In this document: piece by piece, positions 44,064-56,416 of the stretch
Layout of the letters: each line of letters starts with the position of its first letter
Numbering within the stretch: the stretch's first letter is position 1
Origin: Armillaria gallica
Taxonomy: Eukaryota; Basidiomycota; Agaricomycetes; Agaricales; Physalacriaceae
Reading direction: 5' to 3'
DNA length: 64,000 nucleotides
Assembly: GCA_037576215.1 (NCBI GenBank)
Contig: JBANDB010000003.1
Coordinates: forward strand, 3,038,001 to 3,102,000
Notes under the pieces: generated by a model
The model's input: only the letters and a program-made list of their open reading frames with translations
Databases searched by the model: none
Told to the model about the DNA's origin: nothing
Made by a program: the position numbers and the translations under genes

Positions 44064-45484
44064 ATGCAACCCGTCCCCGCAGGTTATCCAATAGCAGAAC
44101 TGTAAGTTATGCTCGTGGAATCGAGCAGTGATATTTTCTGAGTGATCTCATTTCAGGTCCGGACCTATTGTTTGTCAAATTGCACATTCAGTCTGTTCAT
44201 TGCCTAACGCAAGAATTTAGATCGTGGGGTGCCTCTTGAACTGGGGACTCTTCGGGACCCTCTCTGTGCAGCTCTGTACGTCACTCTCCAACCGATTATT
44301 TTGAATTCATTCTTTCAAGATCTATACTATCTGGCGTTTCCGAATGATAGACGATTCGTAAAATATCTTGTCTATGGCATCTACGTTTTTGAATTTGTGC
44401 AGACGATGCTTGTCACTCGCCGCATATTTGTAACCTTCGGGTATGGCTTCGGTGACATGGACGCCCTGACTAGGGTGGATTTGTATTCACTCACTGTCCC
44501 CATCTTGGGCGCTATTGGTGCGCAGAACATTTGCTGCCGATTTGCTATTACTTATCATGATATCAGTTGCTTGTGTTGGGCAGGTCTTCTATGCATACCG
44601 TATCTTCATAGTGTCAAAGTCACGAATCATCCCAATACTCGTCATTTGTGTTCGTTGCTATGCTCTTTCCCCGTAGCAATCTAGCTTATCTGTTTACAGG
44701 TATCATTCACCGGTTCTGTGGCAGCTGTGATTTTTAGCATTTACACTTTCCAAGCAGGCTATCTCACTGAAACGGACACTCGGAAGATGCAAATCGCTGC
44801 CGGGGTATGTCACTCATTGGTCCTCTCAAGTTTATCGTGCTGAATCATGCCTAGATTTCGTGCGGAGCCATCGCCCTATGTGATATCCTCATCGCTATTT
44901 GCATGACCTACTATGCGAGCTCTTTCTCTCTCTCTCAGTTATCTTCATTGATGTTGACACTATTTCATAGCTTATGCGCAGCACCACTAATTTCCGTCGC
45001 ACTCGAATGCTGATCATGAAAATAATTCGTCTCACCATTGAAACGGGATCTATTACAGGTATTCGATCCGCACCATCCGCCGTTATCAAAACAATAACAC
45101 CGCTTACTTCTAGCCGTTGCCGTTCTGCTTGACGTTGTCCTTTTTATTGTGGTACCCTATCAAACTTCTTATCTAGTTCTCGGCCGACTCGTGCCTAAGC
45201 TATATGCTAACTCCATTTACATGGTGCTGAATTCCCGATTCCAAATCATCGGAGGACGGGATGCCTATAAGTCTTCGACCGATACGAGCATCACGACCAC
45301 GATGATAAGAGATATCATCTCTCAATCGGCGGAAGAGACACGGTCTGCAGACGGGACACACGCACAGGTGCCGGTGGTGGTAATATCTAGCGAGGTATCC
45401 AACGATGATCATGAAATGGACCAAGTGAATGTCAGTCATGGCGCTTCATGTGCTTTAGTAGAGCTGATTTTCACCGAAGGATAA
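44064..45484 (+). CDS. DUF6534-type multi-pass membrane protein, copy 6
   Basis: Exons are 44064-44101, 44157-44169, 44221-44275, 44320-44517, 44567-44649, 44700-44804, 44855-44914, 44971-45058 and 45114-45484, giving 336 residues in one frame. It is very close to copy 3, sharing the AAG acceptor of intron 3, DLYSLTVPILGAI, and the QTSYLVLGRLVPKLYAN segment. Intron 3 is shortened by loss of about 16 bp relative to copy 3. Intron 7 uses a GC donor (44915). Seven predicted helices; function unknown. Confidence 0.82.
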
Positions 45485-46015
45485 ACCGCGGGACGCCTGT
45501 ATGAACCTTCCCGCGTGATAAATAGACTACATTCTTCGAGCCGACACTTACGGTACGCGAGCTTAGCCTAATATATATATCTTTTAATACACACCGATGC
45601 GATATGTTCCGACGTTATAGTAGCTTATCCACCGAAATGCCGTGGTCGATACTCCTACTGGAAGGCCACGATGACTAGGACGACTTGGTGCGGTAATTGG
45701 GCTACGAGACGGATGACTGCGAAGAGACAGTGCATGCTCCTTACAAAGCTTCGATGTTCAAGGCCTACTGTCGGGCGCCAGAGCTGAGGGTGCTCCATTA
45801 CCTTGATTCAGCTACGCATTTCTGGCTTGTCAAAGCGTCCAAAACTGGAATCAACGATTATCAGCCTCATATCCTAAGTACGTTCTGTGTAGACGGACTC
45901 CAATTAATTCAATGGAAAACCGTTTTCAATTATGGCTAATTTTTTCGTTGGCTATGGCGAAATAACCCGAGCTGACTTTTGCTAGGCTCGAGACGAACGT
46001 TATGGATAGCATTGT
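45485..46015. other. Spacer duplicated from 14857-15386
   Basis: The sequence is almost unchanged from its turn 1 counterpart, including the 80-codon frame at 45697-45939. Nothing else is recognised. Confidence 0.35.
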
Positions 46016-46505
46016 TTAATTTAAGAGAATAGATAAGCGCCTAAAGCACCTGATAACTGCTACCAACAAAATCATGGTGAATAGGACGTCTGGAACTAGG
46101 GTCTGTGATATACCTGTGTCGCATATTCGAGGAAAAGTGAAAACAGAAGAAAATAGAAACGCAGCTAGTGCATTAACGGTTTTTCCTATCGACGGAGGTC
46201 CAGCAAATAACATCGCTCGTCCTGCTATCCGACCTTCCTGCACAATTTTGAGAATCATACCAGCAGCCTTGGACTGTCTGACCATCCCCTGAGAATTAGC
46301 CCTTTGGCTTTAACCTGTTGTCGAATCCTAGCCCATGGAGGGCCGATATGCTAATGAACGCCTGCGAATCATGGTGAGAAATTTCCCAGACATAACACGT
46401 CGAATCTCCCGACCTATGCGCACCATTTTGGCGACATCCTGGTGTTCGGACATCCCTGTTGTGATTTGGGTTGCCTGTACAGAGATGAGCGGTTTATTTC
46501 AAGGG
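46016..46505 (-). pseudogene. RuvB-like 2 (RVB2/reptin) N-terminal fragment B
   Basis: It is the same truncated piece as 15387-15880. [20 protein letters not shown] is followed by [13 protein letters not shown], so the Walker A loop is closer to the family form (GPPSTGKT) than in copy A. After an intron-like gap [10 protein letters not shown] follows, and then the match ends. Small indels around 46305-46410 break the upstream part. The fragment ends at the same place as copy A, so truncation predates duplication. Confidence 0.75.
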
Positions 46506-47347
46506 GAGTAATGGGCGAATACCATGATGGAAAAATACAAATCGCCGTGGTGTCGTAGAAGTAGAAGCCAAGGCTTCGTGAGCTTTGAGGATGGAGGAAG
46601 TTGAATCAATGAATGTAGAAGTCGAGTCAATTACAGGGCCAGTTGAATGACTTTCGAGGCACCCTGGACAGCGCTGGTGCGAATTTACAATGCAGAGACA
46701 GAAATAAATGAACGTACATCTTCACTGCTCTCATCCAACCTTCTCTTCGCCCACCATTCCACCCGTCCATTGATCCATGCTTCATGTCACTGGTCGCTCT
46801 CCCACGATTTCATCCTAAGACAGAACTTGAAGTCGTAGTGCACCGTGAGGATTCGCCGTACGGGTACTAAGATTTCACCAGGGAACGAATGCCTGCGATG
46901 CATCAGCTTGGCTCGTCAATATGTATCGAAATGACGCCGTACCATGATAGCCCATTGCGAGCTCCATCAAACGGAAACAAGAAGGACTATCACCTTAAGA
47001 TGGTTGTACGAGACGAAGATCAGCAACATCGGTCCGCGACGAGAAAGGAAAGCACAGCCACATGCTCCGCGTTAACACACACCTCCAACACCTAGCCGTG
47101 CCTAGGTTCTTCACCTTTTGTTCCTTCCTTCGCTTCGATATTTTCAGCTTAAGCAATCGCCCCCTCGAGCACATCGTATGATCAAAGATTGGTAAGGAAA
47201 AACCCATCGATTTTAAGGATGTTGTCAGAAAGAGGCCCAACGTTTTGACGGATTAGACTCCTTGATGGATCACAGCACCCAAGCAATGCGCTGATCTGTA
47301 CGCTCAGATAGAGTAACCTTTGGGAGTTTTATAAGGATTAGTAAATA
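46506..47347. other. Spacer, no gene recognised
   Basis: It contains an insertion of about 170 bp relative to turn 1 (about 46710-46880). No coding sequence is supported. Confidence 0.35.
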
Positions 47348-47548
47348 CTATGATCTTGCAGGTCCTCGCACTAAAGAGGTAATGATATGCCACAGTAAAT
47401 CAGTCAGTCGGTGGCACGCAGTAGCCAGAGCAAGGATAGTTTCGACGGTGCCGGCTAGCTCGGCAAGTATTTTGAGTAGGAGCTCATTTGGAAGGTACGG
47501 TACAGCGGCAAGTCTCCCGTTTGCTAGAATATTTCTGCGCAAGATCAC
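47348..47548 (-). pseudogene. F-box fragment B
   Basis: The frame reads RLAAVPYLPNELLLKILAEL then AGTVETILALATACHRLTDL, a good F-box core, ending 14 residues after LLWHII. It lacks any C-terminal repeat domain. It corresponds to the fragment at 16534-16720, with a diverged C-terminal end. Confidence 0.55.
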
Positions 47549-48416
47549 TGCGTTCTGAGGACAGTTTTCTTTTCAAAGTCGGAGAAGCTATTTGCCCTGG
47601 AAGTTCTGAAGTTCTGACAAGCGATTTGGCCTGAGCGGTGTTGAGAAGATGAAAGCGGCATAGCTTCGGCATGTCGTTGTTCCTTCAAACTCCGTCATCG
47701 CCGACTCAGCGCCTGCCGCAAACGTAGTCACGGTTGCTACCATCTTTCGTCGAACGTTGACTTGCTGTTCCACGCGAATTGGGATGCTTGTATCACCCCA
47801 TGGAAACTACTCTTCTCTTCAATCCCCTACAGGCTAATGCTATCCTTTCTTCATTGCACTCGATGCCATCTTCTCAATCTATTGCTTTATGTGACATCAA
47901 AACTATATGAAGACATTGATACCAACATTTCTATTTTCCACATCTGTCGATTCTGCATGAGCGCTAGTTTTACTTCGTCTCCGGGTCGGGAATCGTTCTC
48001 ATCGGAGTATGACTCCACATCAAACTGGGTGCATTCGCGTGACTTCTTGGCACCAACAGCATTGCCGGAGGTTATGAAGGACCAGGTATTTGACTGATGA
48101 CGGGAGAACCGCGCCTATATATATATTGTGGTTTCCCCACAAGCACCTCTGGCCGATGTTTCACAAAATGTAAAAGTATAAGCTGTGTATACAAGATGGG
48201 AGTAGGATCAAAATCACCAAAAAAAAGCCCACCTCGTCGAGTCAACCACGGCTCTAACAGCCACAATATGGTGAGTCATAACATTACACATGTTGGGCGC
48301 TCAACGACTGCCTTTCAGCTTGTTTTCAGCGATGTGATGCTGACCGGTCTTGGCAGTTTAGTATATATTTACAGATTCTTTGCCTTCGGGATCGGTAAAG
48401 CAACCCCAGACACACC
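47549..48416. promoter_or_regulatory. Spacer and upstream module of DUF6534 copy 7
   Basis: The upstream module is at about 47960-48110, closely matching the one before copy 1 at 1560-1720. A TATA-like gtatatatt lies at about 48360. No separate gene. Confidence 0.45.
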
Positions 48417-49781
48417 ATGCGGCCCGTCCCTGCAGGTTATCCTACAGCAGAACTGTAAGTTGTAATCCTGGAATCGAGCAGTAGTATTTCCTGACTCCTG
48501 AGTTATCTCATTTCAGGTCCGGACCCATCGTTTGTCAAATTCCACATTCAGTCTATTCATTGCCTAACACAAGAATTTAGATCGTAGGCTCTCTCTTGAA
48601 CTGGGGGCTTTTCGGGACCCTTTCCGTGCAGCTCTGTGCGTCACTCCAACTCGTTCTCCAGCAGATTACCCCTAATGCATTCTCATTAGATCTATACTAT
48701 CTGGCATTTCCGAATGACCGACGATTCACCAAATATCTTGTCTATGGCATCTATGGCATCGAATTCATGCAGACGATGCTTGTTTCTCGCGACGTGTTTG
48801 CAACCTTCGGGTATGGCTTCGGTGACATGGACGCTCTGACTGCAAATCATTTGTCTGGGTTCACTGTCCCCATCATGAGCACTATTGGTGCGCGTAGCAT
48901 TTGCTACCCATTTTCTGTTACTTATCTCGAGTTCAGTTGCTGGTGTGGGGCAAGTCTTCTATGCATACCGAATCTTCATATTGTCAAAGTCACGAATCAT
49001 CCCGATATTCATCATTTGTGTTCGTTACTGTGCTCTTTCTCCGTAGCACTCTAGCTCATTTATTCACAGATATCATTGATCAACTCTGTGGCATCTATAT
49101 TCACAGGCATTTACGTATTCCAAGCAAACATAATCGCTAAAACCAACACACGGAAGATGCATATCGCTGCCGGGGTGTGTAACTGATTGGACATCCCAAG
49201 TTCATCATGCTGAATCGTGTCCAGATTTGGTGCGGAGGCTCCGCCCTATGTGATATCGTCATCGCTATCTGCATGACCTACTACGCGAGCTCTTTCTCTC
49301 TTTCAGTGTTCTTCATTGTTTGTTAATACTATTTCATAGCTTATGCGCAGCACCACTAACTTCCGTCGCACCCGAATGCTGGTCACGAAAATAATTCGTC
49401 TCACCATTGAAACGGGATCTGTGACAGGTATCCAATCCGCACCATCTGCCGTTGTCAAAATAATAACAGCGCTTACTTCCAGCTCTTGCCGCTCTGCTTA
49501 ACGCAGTCCTTTTAATTGTGACACCCCATCAAACGTCTTACATGGCTCCCGGCTTAGTCATTCCTAAGCTATATGCTAACACCATTTACATGGTGCTAAA
49601 TTCCCGATTCCAAATTATCGGTGGACGGGATACCTATATGTCTTCAACAGATATAAGCATCACGACCACGATGATAAGAGATATCATCTCTCAATCAGCA
49701 GAAGACACACGTCCTGCAGATGGGACGCTAGGACGTGCGCCAGTGGTCGTGACTCGTCCTATCCAACGAGGTACTCAATGA
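48417..49781 (+). CDS. DUF6534-type multi-pass membrane protein, copy 7
   Basis: Exons are 48417-48454, 48517-48529, 48581-48635, 48690-48887, 48937-49019, 49070-49174, 49225-49284, 49340-49427 and 49483-49781, giving 312 residues. It is closest to copy 1 (shared MRP start and APGLVIPKLYA-type segment). A 5-bp insertion near 49752 (gtgactcgtcc against gtcgtcc in copy 1) shifts the tail to VVVTRPIQRGTQ and ends it about 25 residues early. The membrane core is intact. Intron 7 has a GC donor (49285). Confidence 0.78.
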
Positions 49782-50470
49782 TAATTATGAAATGGGCCAA
49801 GTGAGCGTCAATCATGGTGCTTTATCTGCTTTATTAGCGCTGATTTTCCTCCAAGCATAAACCGCAGGACAGCTGTATGAGCCTCCCCGCGTGACTTATA
49901 GACTACATACTTTGAGCCGACACATACCATATGGGACTCGCTCTTAATCGTTTGCTACACGCTGACGATAATATGATATAAAAATCCGGTACTCGTAGTT
50001 ACTTTTCAACTAAGAGCGAGGCGTAAACCAGCAACTTGAAGTCTTGGACGACCAAACACCTTCTCTTTTCCAGCAAATGTCATCCTTGGTGATGGAACTC
50101 CTCCACAGGGTAAAGGCCTGCAACAACGGGATTGGGAACCGGCAATGTTGGAAGGTGCAGAGAGAGAAGAAGCGGGGAAGAAACTGACGCTAAGAACTTA
50201 GAGTGTTCGCTGCAACCACTTTGGATCGGTAGAAAAATCCAGAGAACTCACAGTCCATCCTTCATCCTCCCCGCGAAGCCAAGTATCGTTGTCTCCGACG
50301 TTATACGAAACTGCTTTGAATTAGGGACCGAGGACACAGTGGCAGGGACTTTGAAGGCATCAACGAAATCGAAAAATCGGTGATCCCTGTAGGCTTCTGC
50401 CCGCTTCACACCCAGTCCTCTCCACCGAGGAAATTCGATTCGTAGCCATTGAAGGCGTTGAGACTTACAC
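49782..50470. other. Spacer, no gene recognised
   Basis: It is homologous to 3240-4140 with a deletion of about 200 bp. The former DUF6534 tail can be read in another frame up to about 49860. Confidence 0.35.
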
Positions 50471-50889
50471 TCAGGTGATCGACTTTAGGTACGCGCGAAC
50501 CGTTGCTGTACCACTGATGTGTGGCGGATCGTAGGCTCCAAGGCCAATGATCTTTGGGTGCTCCGAACCCCTAGGCCCGATCTTTGATATTGGGTTCCAC
50601 GTTCCCAGATGGAGGGTTGTAATGTGTCGATGGTGCTCAAGGAACGCTGAAAACGCTGCAAAACTGAACGAGAGCGTCACATTTCGGAGATTACCAAGGT
50701 GTTGGTGTTGGTGGCACAAGGTCGCATTAAGGAACGGCCGCATGAGATGACGAACCATGCACGAAGGCCGATGACACTGTTGAGTGTGTCGCGCGGATTA
50801 GTGACTCTTCGTGGGGTACAACGGACCACGACGGTTGCGATGAGAGCGGGAAGGCCATGAGAGGGAGTCTGGATCTGGGATCGCAGCAC
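50471..50889 (-). pseudogene. F-box/LRR-like remnant, copy B
   Basis: LRNVTLSFSFAAFSAFLEHH with the following HITTLHL and PISKIGPRGS segments parallels copy A at 4141-4619. The N-terminal half is in a different frame and shorter. There is no intact domain. It lies between DUF6534 copy 7 and FPP synthase, as copy A does between copy 1 and FPP fragment A. Confidence 0.3.
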
Positions 50890-51620
50890 CAGTCGGGATA
50901 TTCGAAGAACTCGGTCGCGAAATGACCGGAATGTCCCCAGTAGGCCGATACGAAGGAAAATATATCAGACAGAGAATTTTTCTACGCGGAATACGCGCTC
51001 GGGGGGACGAAGACAGGTAGGCCGAAGAGGGAGTATGACCATACACAGGTGTGAGACATGACGCGGACGTACGGACCCGTCGGACGAGACGGCAAGCACG
51101 ACACACAAACGCAGGAACGGGAACGGGACACGAGAACGAAACAAGCTCAGTGAAGCGGAGAGAGGCGCACGATGAGCTTCATCAAAAAGTCGAAGAGGAT
51201 CGACCTGTTGCTCCCTGAAAAAAATACTAGTAGTCGAAGACTTCATACTGTTGACGAAAAGGGCGGGCCCTTTCATCAACGGCTGCAGGGATACGAAGCC
51301 GTATTAACGCCAGGCCTGTGAGCGCCATTCACGGTCTAGAAGAGATTAGGGACGTCGAGAACAAAGCCTGAATGGACGTGGTCGAAGCATCCTCGACATT
51401 CATAAAAAGTTAGCAGCATTGCGTATTACGCTTATGAATATCGACGAATAACAACATCGTCCATATCGGCCCACGAAAAGGGATGTATGGTGGTTTGCCA
51501 CCAAGGTGGTAGTGATAGAGACGATTGAAAGATAAACTGGATGATTACCGGTGAATATCCTAGAAGAAAAAGACCGTAATAGGGACAAATTAAAATTTTC
51601 GTCTACATCTAAAGATACAT
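50890..51620. other. 3' flank of FPP synthase, no gene recognised
   Basis: No supported coding sequence. It is homologous to 4640-5430, with a shorter GGGAAC repeat. Confidence 0.35.
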
Positions 51621-51635
51621 TTGATACTAAATCTC

Positions 51636-52878
51636 CTACTTGGATCTCTTATAAATCTTATCAAGGAAGCTCTTAAAGACGTCCCTCTTCAACGTGCTCT
51701 TCCCCTCAACCTCGGGAATCTGCTCAATCATCGCAATAAGCTCCCCATAGACCTTCTCCTCGTACACCGCATACCGCTTCCTCAAATCCACCTCGGGACT
51801 CTCAAACACCACTTTGACCCTCCTCTCGCACTCCGAGTCCTTCCTACCATAATTCTCATCGAGGACCCTCCGCTGCTCTGGTGTACACACCGCCAGGGCG
51901 GTATTCACGCACCACGAACACTTGTTATCGAGGATATCCGTGCCGATCTTCCCGATCTGCTCGGGCGTGCCGGAAAAGTCGAGAAAGTCGTCTTGGATCT
52001 GGAAGTACTCGCCGAGGGGGATGAGGATGGACTTGGCGAGGGCGTAGGGTTCGATGGTCTGGTTCCCGGATGGGTAGGATTGTGGGACGTGGAACATGTA
52101 CATGGCGAGAGCGACGGGGAGATAGAAGGAGTAGTAGGCAGTTTTGTAGATCACGATCAGTGAATGTCTTGATTACAATGAATGGTCAAATTAAGCGCGA
52201 CGTGAACGGAAACAGCACACACTTTTTGAGTGAGAACTTGCTCAAATCAACCTCGTCCTCGGGAGCAGTGATCAAATCGATAAGCTGGCCCAACTCCGTC
52301 TGGAACGTCGTCTCCAGGAAGAGCTCGAGGATATCCACATAGTAGCTCTCTCCGCGGAAGTGCTTCTTGAGGAGGTAGTATATCGCGGCTTCGAGCATGA
52401 ACGAGTCGTTGATGGCGATTTGGCCGACTTTGGGGACGCGGTACCAGCAGGGCTGGCCTCGGCGCGTGATCGACGAATCCATCATGTCGTCTGAGACGAG
52501 GAAGAAGGCTTGCAGCTGCGAAGCTAAGGATGAGAACGGCAGAGAGGGAAGATATCGGACGCACGAGCTCGATGCCCCATCCGAGCACGGCAGCCTTGAG
52601 GTACTCGTCGTCCGTCAGCGGGGTCCCCTTGATGATCTCAGCGGTGTCGACGACGGACATCCCGCGGTTCAGCTTGCCGCCGGGGACGTTGTAGTCGAGG
52701 TTCTGTCATCAGGATGAGCTGGGTTCTGTTGTCCGGTGAAATTCTCTCTTACCCTCTCGTACCACTCAATGGCATCCTTCGGCATGCCCTCACCAGTGAT
52801 GTAGTCGACCAACTCCTGCTTGATGACCTTCCATGCTCCTTCGAAACGGGCGCGACGAGCTGCCTTGTTGGTGGACAT
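51636..52878 (-). CDS. ERG20: Farnesyl diphosphate synthase, complete
   Basis: Four exons on the minus strand (52878-52753, 52702-52565, 52515-52223 and 52167-51636) join in frame to 362 residues, the usual length for fungal FPP synthases. The start [20 protein letters not shown] fits the family. The first Asp-rich motif is [20 protein letters not shown], the second is [20 protein letters not shown], and the C-terminus is KIYKRSK. All metal-binding Asp residues are present. The enzyme condenses IPP with DMAPP and then GPP to give farnesyl diphosphate, the precursor of sterols, dolichol, haem A and sesquiterpenes, in the cytosol. Introns have GT-AG borders, with an unusual CAAG acceptor before HSLIVIYKT. 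It is the only intact copy; two broken last-exon fragments lie at 5.5 and 31.5 kb. Confidence 0.93.
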
Positions 52879-54068
52879 GTTGTGGAGGGTGAAAGATGGG
52901 CGCGATAAGAAAGTGGTGCTATATGAATGGTGCTATGATCGAGTAACAAGGGCCAGCGCGAAAAGTATGAGACACGTCCGAAATAGAATGCATGGTAAAT
53001 TCATTCAGTGCGGCACGCAGACAAAGGTAGCTCCGCAAGTAGGCAAGGTCGGGTAAAGTTGCCGAAGCAGCGGCATTCGCTTATCTATTTAAACTCCGTC
53101 GCCAAACTTTGGAACGGGATAATGGAGGTAGAAGACCACGGTAAAGCGCATGATGGCATCGGGGTTGGTGTGGACAGAAACGAGATTTTCTGGGTAAGGA
53201 ATTTAGCCAGTCATATGAGGATCGATACGATGAGCACGGGAAGGCTAGCAAAACCAAGGTGCAGTGCTCCAGCTGATCAATGAGCTGGGCATCGGTGAGA
53301 TTCAATTTACAGAGAATATTATCGTAAATTTCCGAGTCCATAACGCGTCGTGGAGCTGGCCGTCGACGCGTTGGACACCTTAGAGAGCGCGAACAAATAG
53401 TGATGTGGCTGCGTCTTTTGACCCCGGGCCTCACCACCACTCTTGCCGTCAGAGTTTTGACCACCTCTTGCCCTTCCTCTCGGGTTGGGAGACACATATC
53501 ACCATCGCAACTATATACTTCTCTCCAATCCCTGTTCTGTTGGAATATGCAACTTCAAGCTTATGCCGGAAGATTCCCGAACATTCGGCTTGCTAATTTG
53601 TCACGATACTTGGATAATTATAGGTACTTTAGTAGAATATTCTAGATACATTTTGTAATATTTAAGGAGCTCGTTGCGAGCTTTAGTAGCTAACATTTCA
53701 GTATAATTACCTACTGCAAGCCTCCCACTGTTATATTAACAACATGTTCTTTCTATCGCTCTGTGACACCGAATAACTATATGGAGATGTTGATAGTACC
53801 ACGTTTCTTTTCCGCGTGCTCTCTCAGTTCCGATCCAGTTCTACTTCGTCTCCGAGTTGGGAATCGTTCCCAGCGGAGTATGACTCCACATCAACCTGTG
53901 TGACTTTTTCGCATCAACAGCATTACCGGATGCTTCGAAAGACATGTTGAGCGCTCGACAATCGCCTTTCAGGTCGATTCCAGCGACATAGAACTAGCAG
54001 GTCTAGATCTTCGCGGTTTAGTATATATTCTTCGCCTTCAGGATCGGTAAAGCAACCCCAGGCACATC
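52879..54068. other. FPP synthase 5' flank and DUF6534 copy 8 upstream module
   Basis: It contains a segment (about 53130-53520) repeated at about 55580-55930 (shared aatttagccaatcatatgag-like text). On the minus strand that segment has a short frame starting MDSEIYDNILCKLNLTDAQL at 53342, of unknown nature. In the second copy the frame is broken. The DUF6534 upstream module is at about 53830-53890 and a TATA-like gtatatatt at about 54020. Confidence 0.4.
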
Positions 54069-55506
54069 ATGCAGCCTGTCCCCGCAGGTTATCCCATAGC
54101 AGAACTGTAAGCTGTAATCCTGGAATCGAGCAGTAGTATTTCCTGACTCCTGAGTTATTTCATTTCAGGTCCGGACCCATCGTTCGTCAAATTCCACATT
54201 CAGTCTATTCATTGCCTAACGCAAGAATTTAGATTGTAAGCGCTCTCTTGAACTGGGAGCTTCTCGGGACCCTTTCCGTGCAGCTCTGTGCGCCACTCCA
54301 ACTCGCTCTCCAGCAGATCACCCCTAATGCATTCTCATTAGATCTATACTATCTGGCATTTCCGGATGACCGACGATTCATAAAATATCTCGTCTATGGC
54401 ATCTATGTCATCGAATTCGTGCAGACGATGCTTATTTCTCACGACGTGTTCGCAACCTTCGGGTATGGCTTCGGTGACATGGATGCTCTGACTGCGGAGC
54501 ATTTGTATTGGTTCACTATCCCCATCATGAGCGCTGTTGGTGCGCGTAGCAATTGCCACCCATTCTCTCTTACTTATCTTCAAGTTCAGCCGCTGGTGTG
54601 GGGCAGGTCTTCTATGCATACCGAATCTTTGTATTGTCAAAGTCACGAATCATCCCGATATTCATCATTTGCGTTCGTTGCTGTGCTCTTTCTCCGCAGC
54701 ACTCTAGCTCATTTATTCACAGATATCATTGATCAACTCTGTGGCATCTGTGCTCGCAGGCATCTACAGATTCCAAGCAGGCATAATCGCTAAACTCAAC
54801 ACCCTGAAGACGCATATCGCTGTCGGGGTGTGTAACTGACTAGACGTCCCCAAGTTCATCAGCTGAATCATATCCAGATTTCGTGCGGAGCCGTTGCCCT
54901 ATGTGATATCCTCATCGCTATCTGCATGACCTACTATGCAAGCTCTTTCTCTCTCAGTAATCTTCACTGATGTTGACACCATTTCATAGCTTATGCGCAG
55001 CACCGCTAATTTCCGTCGCACTCGAATGTTGGTCACAAAGATAATTCGTCTCACTATTGAAACGGGATCTGTGACAGGTATTCAATCCGCACCATCCGCC
55101 GCTGTCTAAATAATAATGACACCGCTTACTTCTAGCTCTTGCCGCTCTGCTTAAGGCTGTCCTTTTTATTGTGTTACCCTATCAAAATTCTTACATGGCT
55201 ACCGCCGTGCTCGTGCCTAAGCTATATGCGAACTCCGTTTACATGGTGCTGAATTCCCGATTCGAAATTATCGGAGGACGGGATACCTATAGGTCTTCGA
55301 CCGATATGAGCATCACGACCACGATGATAAGAGATATCATCTCTCAATCGGCAGAAGACACACGTCCTGCAGACGGGACGCAAAGACGTGTGCCAGTAGT
55401 CGTCCTTTCAAACGAGGTATTCAATAATAATTATGAAATGGGCCAAGTGAGCGTCAGTCATGGTGCTTTATGTGCTTTATTAGCGCTGATTTTCCCCCAA
55501 GCATAA
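54069..55506 (+). CDS. DUF6534-type multi-pass membrane protein, copy 8
   Basis: Exons are 54069-54106, 54169-54181, 54233-54287, 54342-54539, 54590-54672, 54723-54827, 54878-54937, 54990-55077 and 55136-55506, joining to 336 residues with the complete tail (VPVVVLSNEVF, ending LALIFPQA). It is thus the best-preserved member of the copy 1/7/8 group. Donors of introns 2 (GTTCGT) and 5 (GTTCGT) are weak, and intron 7 has a GC donor (54938). Seven predicted helices; function unknown. Confidence 0.82.
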
Positions 55507-56416
55507 ACCGCAGGATAGCTGTATGAGCCTCCCCGCGTGACTTATAGACTGCATACTTTGAGCCGACACATACCATAAGTGCATCGGTAAAGTGCATGAT
55601 GGCATCGGGGTTGGTGTGGACAGGCACGAGATTTTCTGGGTAAGGAATTTAGCCAATCATATGAGGATGAACACGAAGAGCACGGGGAGGCTAGCAAAAC
55701 CGAGGTGCAGTGCACCAGCTGATCAATGAGCTGTGCATTAGTCAGATTTAATTTACAGAGTATATTATCATAATTTCCGAGTCCATGACGCGTCGTGGGG
55801 CCTGCCGTCGACGCGCGAACGAATAGTGATGTGGCTGTGCTTTTTGGGACACCCCTTGACTCTTGCCGTTAGAGTTCTGGCCGCTCCATGCCTTTCCTCG
55901 CTACACATCACCATCAAAACCATATACTTCTCTCCAGTCCCCTTGCTGATACTGTTCTTACTTCATTGGCATCCTATCGAAAACTTTATGGAGACCTTGA
56001 CTTTTCCGCACCCGTCGACCTGCTCTCTACTTCGTCTCCGAGTCGAGAATCGTTCTCAACGGAGTATGACTCCACACCAACCTGCGCGCCTTTTTTGCAC
56101 CAACAGCATTACCGGATGATCAGGTATTTTACTGATGACGGGAGAACCTAGCTTATACCAGTGCGCCTCCGATCGATGTTTCACAAAATGAAAAAGCGCG
56201 GTTTTTGTAACAAGGTAAGAATCGGATCAGCATTAGATTGAACTGAACAACTTGACTCTAACAGCCACAATGGTGAGTCAACTCTACACATGTTTAGCGC
56301 TCGACAAGCGCCTTTCAGGTCGATTCCAGCGACATAAAACTGGCCGGTTTTCGCGGTTTAGTATATATTTACAGATTCTTTCCTTTCAGGATCGGTGAAG
56401 TAACCCCAGACACATC
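55507..56416. other. Spacer and upstream module of DUF6534 copy 9
   Basis: It contains the repeat of 53130-53520 (about 55580-55930), the upstream module at about 56020-56160 and a TATA-like gtatatatt at about 56361. Nothing else is coding. Confidence 0.4.

Noticed and set aside
53081..53497. Gene MDSEIYDNILCKLNLTDAQL on the minus strand
   Set aside because: A sensible continuation (NPDAIMRFTVVFYLHYPVPK) exists in another frame but no splice pair joins them in phase, and the duplicate at 55.6-55.8 kb is broken.
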